Source: Mesorhizobium sp. CA8
Lineage (GTDB): Bacteria > Pseudomonadota > Alphaproteobacteria > Rhizobiales > Rhizobiaceae
Length of the DNA: 64,000 bases
Assembly: GCF_020164955.1 (NCBI RefSeq)
Contig: NZ_JAIUHG010000001.1
Coordinates: forward strand, 186,001-250,000
Direction: 5' to 3'
Part shown: positions 56,671 to 64,000 of the stretch, one piece after another
How the letters are laid out: each line of letters starts with the position of its first letter
How positions within the stretch are numbered: the first letter of the stretch is position 1
Notes under the pieces: model-generated
Databases searched by the model: none
What the model saw: only the letters and a program-made list of their open reading frames with translations
Told to the model about the DNA's origin: nothing
Program-made: the position numbers and the translations under genes

Positions 56671-56723
56671 TAGAGCATGATATCGTCCGAAAACCGCTCC
56701 ATATTTTTCGGCGTCATGCTCTA
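56671..56723. repeat. Palindromic intergenic element (RIME-like), copy 3
   Basis: TAGAGCATGA at 56671-56680 and its complement TCATGCTCTA at 56714-56723 bound a 53-base unit with inner CCGAAAA...TTTTTCGG complementarity. It ends 14 bases before secY and so contributes to its leader. Confidence 0.85.
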
Positions 56724-56737
56724 GCGGAGAATCAGGC

Positions 56738-58074
<1,337 letters not shown>

Positions 58075-58078
<4 letters not shown>

Positions 58079-58665
58079 GGCTGATATTGCTTGGGCCGCC
58101 AGGAGCGGGCAAGGGGACGCAAGCACAAAGACTGGTAGAAGAATACGGCATCCCGCAGCTCTCGACGGGCGACATGCTGCGTGCCGCCGTCCAGGCGGGA
58201 ACCGAGGTCGGCAAGCGCGCCAAGGCGGTGATGGATGCGGGTGAGCTGGTCTCGGATGCGATCGTCAACGCCATCGTCGCCGAACGCATCGATCAGCCGG
58301 ATTGCGCCAAGGGCTTCATCCTCGATGGCTATCCGCGCACGCTGGTCCAGGCGGACGCGGTCGAGGCGATGCTTGCCGAGCGCGGCATTGCGCTCGACAC
58401 CGTCATCGAGCTGGTCGTCGACGACAAGGCGCTGGTTGGCCGAATCGTCAAACGTGCCGAGGACGCCAAGGCTGCCGGCCAGCCGGTGCGCAAGGACGAC
58501 AATCCGGAGGTATTCGAGGAACGCCTGCGCGAATACTACAAGAAGACGGCGCCGCTGACCGGTTACTACTACGCCAAGGGCAAGCTCAAGACCGTCGACG
58601 GCATGGCCAGTATCGATGCCGTGACCGCCGAGATCAGCAAGGTGCTCGCGGCCGCCGCGAAGTAG
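58075..58665 (+). CDS. adk: Adenylate kinase
   Basis: The 196-residue enzyme converts ATP and AMP to two ADP. It has the P-loop [16 protein letters not shown], the AMP-binding region [18 protein letters not shown], and [16 protein letters not shown]. The lid is the short type, without a zinc cluster. Adk downstream of secY is common in bacteria. Together with secY it is set off from rpsM by a repeat-bearing spacer. Confidence 0.98.
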
Positions 58666-58673
58666 GCTGCGCA

Positions 58674-58717
58674 GACAATTGACGATTGCGCTTGGCGACA
58701 ATTGACGATTGCGCTTG
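58674..58717. repeat. 21-base direct repeat, two copies, between adk and rpsM
   Basis: GACAATTGACGATTGCGCTTG occurs at 58674-58694 and again at 58697-58717, separated by GC, which gives a 23-base period. Each copy contains a TTGACG sequence resembling a -35 box, so the repeat could duplicate a promoter for rpsM; that is inference. Confidence 0.85.
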
Positions 58718-58898
58718 ACTGGAGGGGGGCGTTGGGGTATGGCGGCCCGTCTTCCTATCAGGCATGGACTTTGCTTGCCCTTGCGGGCAAGGCATCCGCT
58801 TTGAACCAGGAAACTCCCGCAAGGGCCGGCCTCCACCGGACGCGGGGCAACTTCGACAGCGCCGGGCATGCCCGGCCCACATGGAGAAAGAGAAGAAA

Positions 58899-59267
58899 AT
58901 GGCTCGTATAGCCGGCGTCAACATTCCGACCAACAAGCGCGTCGTCATTGCGCTTCAGTACATTCACGGCATCGGCAAGAAATTTGCCCAGGAGATCGTC
59001 GATAAGGTCGGCATCCCGGCGGACCGCCGCGTCAACCAGCTGACCGACGCGGAAGTGCTGCAGATCCGCGAGACGATCGACCGCGACTACCAGGTCGAAG
59101 GCGACCTGCGCCGCGAAGTCTCGATGAACATCAAGCGGCTCATGGACCTCGGCTGCTACCGCGGCCTGCGTCACCGCCGCTCGCTGCCGGTCCGTGGCCA
59201 GCGCACGCACACCAATGCGCGCACCCGCAAGGGTCCGGCCAAGGCGATCGCCGGCAAGAAGAAGTAA
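58899..59267 (+). CDS. rpsM: Ribosomal protein uS13
   Basis: The 122-residue protein begins [25 protein letters not shown] and ends with the basic tail ([23 protein letters not shown]). It contacts P-site tRNA and bridges the subunits. The ATG at 58899 follows GAGAAAGAG; the longer upstream frame is non-conserved. It heads the alpha gene group. Confidence 0.98.
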   Translation: MARIAGVNIPTNKRVVIALQYIHGIGKKFAQEIVDKVGIPADRRVNQLTDAEVLQIRETIDRDYQVEGDLRREVSMNIKRLMDLGCYRGLRHRRSLPVRGQRTHTNARTRKGPAKAIAGKKK

Positions 59268-59270
59268 TTT

Positions 59271-59341
59271 AGGGAGTAAGGGTAGGGCAGTAAGGCAATA
59301 GGGATTGCGTTTTCCCTACTCCCTTACTGCCTTACTCCCCT
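59271..59341. repeat. Self-complementary low-complexity repeat (AGTAAGG-type) between rpsM and rpsK
   Basis: The left arm is built from AGGGAGTAAGG, GCAGTAAGGC and ATAGGGA. The right arm is TCCCTACTCCCTTACTGCC followed by TTACTCCCCT. They pair almost perfectly, with one 6-base bulge, around TTGCGTTT. The unit AGTAAGG occurs repeatedly. It lies in a transcribed spacer of a highly expressed operon. Confidence 0.85.
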
Positions 59342-59405
59342 ACTGCCTTCCCAAGGTGGAGCCGCTGGCATTACGGCGGTGTAGAGATCAACTGAAAGGA
59401 CTACC

Positions 59406-59795
59406 ATGGCCAAGGAAGCCGCTCGTGTTCGCCGTCGCGAACGCAAGAACATCTCGTCGGGCGTCGCCCACGTCAATTCGACCTTCAACAACACCATGAT
59501 CACCATCACCGACGCGCAGGGCAATTCGATTGCCTGGTCGTCGGCCGGTGCGCAGGGCTTCAAGGGTTCGCGCAAGTCGACCCCGTTCGCTGCCCAGATG
59601 GCTGCCGAGGACGTCGCCAAGAAGGCGCAGGAACACGGCATGCGCATGCTCGAGGTCGAGGTCTGCGGACCCGGCTCCGGCCGTGAATCGGCTCTTCGCG
59701 CGCTGCAGGCCGCAGGCTTCACCATCACCTCGATCCGCGACGTGACGCCGATCCCGCACAATGGCTGCCGTCCGCGCAAGAAGCGCCGCGTCTGA
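59406..59795 (+). CDS. rpsK: Ribosomal protein uS11
   Basis: The 129-residue protein has [21 protein letters not shown] and [42 protein letters not shown], the typical end. It lies on the 30S platform near the E site. It is followed by a 98-base spacer and rpoA. Confidence 0.99.
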   Translation: MAKEAARVRRRERKNISSGVAHVNSTFNNTMITITDAQGNSIAWSSAGAQGFKGSRKSTPFAAQMAAEDVAKKAQEHGMRMLEVEVCGPGSGRESALRALQAAGFTITSIRDVTPIPHNGCRPRKKRRV

Positions 59796-59893
59796 TTTTT
59801 TAAACGCCGCGCGAACGCCACGGCGTTCCTCCGCGGTTTTCCGTGTCGCCCGCCACGATTGGATGGTGGCGGGGCAAAGGAAGGAAGATATTT

Positions 59894-60904
59894 ATGATCC
59901 AGAAAAACTGGCAGGAACTGATCAAGCCGAACAAGATCGAGTTCTCGTCGAAGAAGAAGACGCTGACCACGCTGGTGGCCGAGCCGCTCGAGCGCGGCTT
60001 TGGTCTCACGCTGGGCAACGCGCTGCGGCGCGTGCTTCTGTCTTCGCTGCGCGGCGCGGCTGTCACCGCCGTTCAGATCGACGGCGTGCTGCATGAATTC
60101 TCGTCCATCGCCGGCGTGCGCGAGGACGTGACCGACATCGTGCTCAACATCAAGGAAATAGCCATCCGCATGGAAGGCGATGGTCCCAAGCGCATGGTCG
60201 TGCGCAAGCAGGGCCCGGGCGCCGTGCTCGCCGGCGACATCCAGACCGTGGGCGACGTCGAGATCCTCAACCCCGACCACGTCATCTGCACGCTGGACGA
60301 GGGCGCCGAGATACGCATGGAGTTCACCGTCGACACCGGCAAGGGCTATGTCCCGGCAGAGCGCAACCGCGCCGAGGACGCGCCGATCGGCCTGATCCCG
60401 GTCGACAGCCTCTACTCGCCGGTCAAGAAGGTCTCCTACAAGGTGGAGAACACACGTGAGGGCCAGGTTCTCGACTATGACAAGCTGACCATGACCATCG
60501 AGACCAACGGCTCGATCTCGGGCGAGGACGCGGTCGCGTTCGCCGCCCGCATCCTGCAGGACCAGCTCGCGCTGTTCGTCAATTTCGACGAGCCGCAGAA
60601 GGAAGTCGCCGCCGAAGCCGTCACCGAACTCGCCTTCAATCCGGCGCTGCTCAAGAAGGTCGACGAGCTCGAGCTTTCGGTGCGTTCGGCCAACTGCCTG
60701 AAGAACGACAACATCGTCTATATCGGCGATCTGATCCAGAAGACCGAAGCCGAGATGCTGCGCACCCCGAACTTCGGCCGCAAGTCGCTGAACGAGATCA
60801 AGGAAGTGCTGGCCGCCATGGGTCTGCACCTCGGCATGGAAGTGCCGGACTGGCCGCCGGAAAACATCGAAGACCTCGCCAAGCGTTACGAAGACCAATA
60901 TTGA
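59894..60904 (+). CDS. rpoA: RNA polymerase subunit alpha
   Basis: The 336-residue subunit has the N-terminal assembly domain ([32 protein letters not shown]) and the C-terminal DNA- and activator-binding domain ([23 protein letters not shown]...[17 protein letters not shown]). It dimerises to start polymerase assembly. GGAAG precedes the ATG at 59894, and the protein has the length usual in rhizobia. Confidence 0.99.
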   Translation: MIQKNWQELIKPNKIEFSSKKKTLTTLVAEPLERGFGLTLGNALRRVLLSSLRGAAVTAVQIDGVLHEFSSIAGVREDVTDIVLNIKEIAIRMEGDGPKRMVVRKQGPGAVLAGDIQTVGDVEILNPDHVICTLDEGAEIRMEFTVDTGKGYVPAERNRAEDAPIGLIPVDSLYSPVKKVSYKVENTREGQVLDYDKLTMTIETNGSISGEDAVAFAARILQDQLALFVNFDEPQKEVAAEAVTELAFNPALLKKVDELELSVRSANCLKNDNIVYIGDLIQKTEAEMLRTPNFGRKSLNEIKEVLAAMGLHLGMEVPDWPPENIEDLAKRYEDQY

Positions 60905-61008
60905 GCATGAATTCCAAGGATCGGCGGCGAGAGCCGCTCGATCCGACGGTCATGCGGAAAACCATCAGAGGCCATGGCCTCTTGAACAACTGAAGAAGGA
61001 AAAGAGCC

Positions 61009-61440
61009 ATGCGCCATGGTTTCAAAGGCCGTCGCTTCGCCCGCAGCGTAAGCCACCGCAAGTCGATGTTCGCCAACCTCGCCGTGTCTCTGATCGAGCA
61101 CGAGCAGATCGTCACCACTCTGCCGAAGGCGAAGGACCTGCGTCCGATCGTCGAGAAGCTCGTCACGCTCGGCAAGCGCGGCGATCTGCACGCCCGTCGT
61201 CAGGTCATCGCCCAGATCGGCAACGAGTCGGTCGTGAAGCGCCTGTTCGACACGCTTGCGCCGCGTTACGCGCAGCGCAACGGCGGTTATCTGCGCATCA
61301 TGAAGGCGGGCTTCCGCAAGGGCGACAACGCCGCGATGGCGGTGATCGAATTCGTCGACCGCGACACCTCGGCCAAGGGCGCCGCCGACCGCGCCCGTAT
61401 CGAGGCGGAAGGCGCCAATGAGGAAACCGCGGCCGCCTGA
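61009..61440 (+). CDS. rplQ: Ribosomal protein bL17
   Basis: The 143-residue protein begins [46 protein letters not shown] and has the [28 protein letters not shown] block. It borders the tunnel exit. GAAGGAAAAGAG precedes the start. It is the last gene of the alpha group and is followed by a terminator. Confidence 0.99.
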   Translation: MRHGFKGRRFARSVSHRKSMFANLAVSLIEHEQIVTTLPKAKDLRPIVEKLVTLGKRGDLHARRQVIAQIGNESVVKRLFDTLAPRYAQRNGGYLRIMKAGFRKGDNAAMAVIEFVDRDTSAKGAADRARIEAEGANEETAAA

Positions 61441-61465
61441 GGCCGCTGTTTCGCCAATGACTTCG

Positions 61466-61486
61466 AGGGGCCTACGGGCCCCTTTT
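61466..61486 (+). terminator. Intrinsic terminator of the alpha operon
   Basis: AGGGGCC at 61466-61472 pairs with GGCCCCT at 61477-61483 around TACG and runs directly into TTT. It lies 26 bases after rplQ. Confidence 0.88.
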
Positions 61487-61631
61487 GCATTTGGAGCAGG
61501 TTTGAGCCGAGTGAGCGGAATTTCACGCCCAGGCTCAAGCTTTTGCGCGACAAGTGTCGCATTTGTGTGCATTAGCCTTTCATTCTGCACATTCGTCGAG
61601 ACAATGGCGCCCGATCTGGAGGGATTCGAAA

Positions 61632-63119
61632 ATGCACCTCAAACGAGTGTTTCTTGTTGCCGCGCTGGCTATCTTCGCCGCGGCACCGGCCGCAAGACAG
61701 GCTTTTGCCGAGGATGCCGCCAAGCCGGCCGATCCGGGCCTCTCCGATGTGCTGACCGACCTGCTGCATGGCGTCGAAGGCGAGAACGGCACGTCCGGAC
61801 CTGACAAGCGCGTCCCGTTCGGCCGTGAGGAGGTGCAACTCTCCTTTGCGCCGCTGGTCAAGCAAACGGCCCCGGCCGTCGTCAATGTCTATGCCTCGCA
61901 GACCGCCAAGGTGACGTCGCCTTTCGAGGGCGATCCCTTCTTCGAGGAGTTCTTCGGCCGCGCCAAGCCGCGCGCGCAGTCCTCGCTGGGCTCCGGCGTT
62001 CTGGTCGATCCGACCGGCGTCATCGTCACCAACTTCCATGTCATCAAAGATGCTGACGAGGTGAAGGTCGCGACCGCCGACGGACGCGAATTCACCTCCA
62101 AGGTCATGCTCAAGGACGAAACGCTCGATCTCGCCGTGCTCAAGATCTCGGCCGACAAGCCGTTCCCGGTGATTGCCATCGGCGATTCCGACGCGCTCGA
62201 GGTCGGCGACCTGGTGCTCGCCATCGGCAATCCGTTCGGCGTCGGCCAGACCACCACCAGCGGTATAGTCTCGGCGCTTGCCCGCAGCCATATCGGCGTC
62301 TCGGATTCGGGCTATTTCATCCAGACCGATGCGGCCATTAATCCGGGCAATTCGGGCGGCGCGCTGATCAACATGGGCGGTCAGCTGGTCGGCATCAACA
62401 CGGCGATCTACAGCCGCAGCGGCGGCTCGATCGGTATTGGCTTCGCCATCCCCTCGAACATGGTGCGCGCCTTCGCCGACGCCGCCAAGGCCGGGCTGGA
62501 CTTCTTCGAGCGTCCCTATATCGGCGCAGAATTCGAAATGGTGACCCCGCAGATCGCGGAATCGCTCGGCATGGAGAAGCCGACCGGTGCCCTGGTGTCG
62601 TCCGTGGACGTAGCCGGGCCTGCCGGCAAGGTTGGCCTGAAGCCTGGCGACGTCATCCTGTCGCTCAACAACACGCCGGTCGAAAGCATCGAGGCGCTCG
62701 ACTACCGCATGGCGACGCTGTCGATCGGCACCAAGGCGACGTTCGGCGTGCTGAGCAAGGGGCAGCAGACGACGCTGGAAATCCCGCTGGAGCGCGCGCC
62801 GGAAGGCGCCAAGCCCAGTGAGGTCACTCTGCGTGGCCGCAGCCCCTTTTCCGGCGCCAAAGTCGCGGAGCTTTCGCCCAGACTTGCCCAGCGGCTTGGC
62901 CTGCGCACCGATCTCAAGGGCGTCACCGTCATCGATATCAGCCGCGATTCGCCGGCCGCCGATTTCGGCTTCCAGCCGGGCGATATCGTGCGCGAGGTGA
63001 ACGGCACCACCATCGAGACCGCGGCAACGCTGGCGCAGGTTGCCCAGCAGGACACGCGCTGGTGGCGCTTTACCGTCGAGCGCGGCGGGCAGATACTGCG
63101 CCAGGTGTTGCGTTATTGA
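61632..63119 (+). CDS. Periplasmic Do-type serine protease (DegP/DegQ family)
   Basis: The 495-residue protein starts with a signal peptide (MHLKRVFLVAALAIFAAAPAARQAFA-ED). The trypsin-like domain has His in VTNFHVIKD, Asp in TLDLAVLKI and Ser in NPGNSGGAL. Two PDZ domains follow (about 300-385 and 400-490, with GPAGKVGLKPGDVILSLN and SPAADFGFQPGDIVREVN). It would remove damaged envelope proteins. The ATG at 61632 is chosen because the signal peptide starts there. It has its own upstream region after the alpha terminator. Confidence 0.93.
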   Translation: MHLKRVFLVAALAIFAAAPAARQAFAEDAAKPADPGLSDVLTDLLHGVEGENGTSGPDKRVPFGREEVQLSFAPLVKQTAPAVVNVYASQTAKVTSPFEGDPFFEEFFGRAKPRAQSSLGSGVLVDPTGVIVTNFHVIKDADEVKVATADGREFTSKVMLKDETLDLAVLKISADKPFPVIAIGDSDALEVGDLVLAIGNPFGVGQTTTSGIVSALARSHIGVSDSGYFIQTDAAINPGNSGGALINMGGQLVGINTAIYSRSGGSIGIGFAIPSNMVRAFADAAKAGLDFFERPYIGAEFEMVTPQIAESLGMEKPTGALVSSVDVAGPAGKVGLKPGDVILSLNNTPVESIEALDYRMATLSIGTKATFGVLSKGQQTTLEIPLERAPEGAKPSEVTLRGRSPFSGAKVAELSPRLAQRLGLRTDLKGVTVIDISRDSPAADFGFQPGDIVREVNGTTIETAATLAQVAQQDTRWWRFTVERGGQILRQVLRY

Positions 63120-63132
63120 GGCGATCTGCCCA

Positions 63133-63209
63133 TTTAGAGCGTGATCCCGAACCGAAGGCCCGCGTAGCAAAAAGCCGGAACCGGTGTTCGGACAAGATAA
63201 TGCTCTAAA
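63133..63209. repeat. Palindromic intergenic element (RIME-like), copy 4, diverged
   Basis: TTTAGAGC at the left (from 63133) and GCTCTAAA at the right (to 63209) bound a 77-base unit with internal CCGAACCG...CCGGTGTTCGG complementarity. It carries substitutions in both ends (AGCGTGATC, ATAATGCTC) compared with copies 1 and 2. It lies between the protease and rarA. Confidence 0.75.
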
Positions 63210-63243
63210 AAGGGCGGAATCGCGTTTCAACCAAAAGACTTGC

Positions 63244-64000
63244 ATGGCCGATCTGTTCAGTTCCGATGAGCCGGAAAAGGCGCCGCCCGGGCGGCCGCTG
63301 GCCGATCGGCTGCGCCCGAAAAACCTCGGCGAGGTCGTCGGCCAGGAGCATCTGACCGGCCCGGACGGCGCGCTGACCAGGCTGATCGATTCCGGCTCGC
63401 TCGGCTCGATGATCTTCTGGGGTCCGCCCGGCACCGGCAAGACGACGGTGGCGCGGCTGCTCGCCGGTGAGACCAACCTTGCCTTCGAGCAGATCTCTGC
63501 CGTGTTTTCCGGCGTCGCGGACCTCAAGAAAGTGTTCGAGGCGGCGAAGCTCAGGCGCGCCAGCGGCCGCCAGACGCTGCTCTTCGTCGACGAAATCCAT
63601 CGCTTCAACCGCGCCCAGCAGGACGGTTTTTTGCCGGTGATGGAAGACGGCACCGTGGTGCTGGTCGGCGCCACCACGGAGAACCCGTCCTTCGAGCTGA
63701 ATGCAGCACTTCTGTCGCGAGCGCGTGTGTTGGTGTTCCGTTCGCTGAGCGAGGAAAGCATCGCCAAGCTTCTGGCCCGGGCGGAAGAAACCGAGGGCAG
63801 GGCGCTGCCGCTCGACGAAGAGGCGCGCGCGATGCTGATCCGCATGGCGGATGGCGACGGCCGCGCCTCGCTGACGCTGGCCGAGGAAGTCTGGCGCGCC
63901 GCAAAGAAGGGCGAGGTGTTCGGCCCGGAAGGCCTGCAACGCGTCATCCAGCGCCGAGCGCCGATCTACGACAAGGGCCAGGACGGCCATTACAATCTGA
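63244..64000 (+). CDS. rarA: Replication-associated recombination protein A (RarA/MgsA), 5' part
   Basis: The frame starts at ATG 63244 and is still open at the window edge, giving 252 residues. It shows LADRLRPKNLGEVVGQEHLTG, Walker A GPPGTGKTTVARLLA, Walker B LLFVDEIHRFNRAQQD, sensor 1 GATTENPSFELN, and LLSRARVLVF. This is the clamp-loader-like AAA+ ATPase RarA, which acts at stalled replication forks. The downstream domain lies outside the window. Confidence 0.95.
   Translation, partial: MADLFSSDEPEKAPPGRPLADRLRPKNLGEVVGQEHLTGPDGALTRLIDSGSLGSMIFWGPPGTGKTTVARLLAGETNLAFEQISAVFSGVADLKKVFEAAKLRRASGRQTLLFVDEIHRFNRAQQDGFLPVMEDGTVVLVGATTENPSFELNAALLSRARVLVFRSLSEESIAKLLARAEETEGRALPLDEEARAMLIRMADGDGRASLTLAEEVWRAAKKGEVFGPEGLQRVIQRRAPIYDKGQDGHYNL

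Overview
The window looks like part of an alphaproteobacterial chromosome of the order Rhizobiales, most probably Mesorhizobium or a close relative. The grounds are the gene order secE-nusG-rplKAJL-rpoBC-str-S10-spc-alpha with adk between secY and rpsM, two tuf genes, high G+C with strong codon bias, and short palindromic intergenic elements (GAGCATGATC...GATCATGCTC) that I remember as common in Mesorhizobium. The genus is inferred from memory of such genomes, not from a search.

Region 1 (1-21368) is the right-hand part of a siphovirus-type prophage integrated in a tRNA-Gly(TCC) gene. It runs from head-tail joining genes (connector, gp10-like, head closure, DUF3168 terminator) through the tail tube, tail assembly chaperones, tape measure, DUF2460/DUF2163 tip proteins resembling those of gene transfer agents, a tail hub split by one in-frame TGA, and fibre/spike genes. 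A lysis cassette follows (holin-like protein, GH24 endolysin, small membrane proteins, Rz/Rz1-like spanins), then accessory genes: a secreted trypsin-like protease, a calcineurin-type phosphoesterase and a stand-alone ATP-dependent DNA ligase. Several genes on the opposite strand look like morons: a zinc-ribbon membrane protein, a Flp-type pilin with a CtrA-like box upstream, and an HNH nuclease. Next to the attachment site is a small gene whose N-terminus resembles the arm domain of rhizobial phage integrases but which ends in a GIY-YIG (T5orf172/MUG113-like) domain. Terminase, portal, capsid, repressor and a full integrase are not in the window and presumably lie to the left.

Region 2 (21369-27356) is host DNA: a YidB-like protein, a GlsB/YeaQ-type membrane protein, an EamA transporter, the first tuf gene with its own terminator, a periplasmic tandem ClpP-fold protein, a truncated haemoglobin and tRNA-Trp.

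Region 3 (27706-39984) carries secE, nusG, rplK, rplA, rplJ, rplL, rpoB and rpoC, closed by a strong intrinsic terminator. Region 4 (40015-42001) is a short metabolic interlude: an O-methyltransferase, a Gfo/Idh/MocA dehydrogenase and a small conserved protein.

Region 5 (42464-61486) is the str-S10-spc-alpha supercluster: rpsL, rpsG, fusA, the second tuf, rpsJ through rplO, secY, adk, rpsM, rpsK, rpoA and rplQ. It supplies ribosomal proteins, elongation factors, RNA polymerase alpha and the Sec channel, and ends at a terminator. Region 6 is a periplasmic Do-type protease and the start of rarA, which runs off the right edge.
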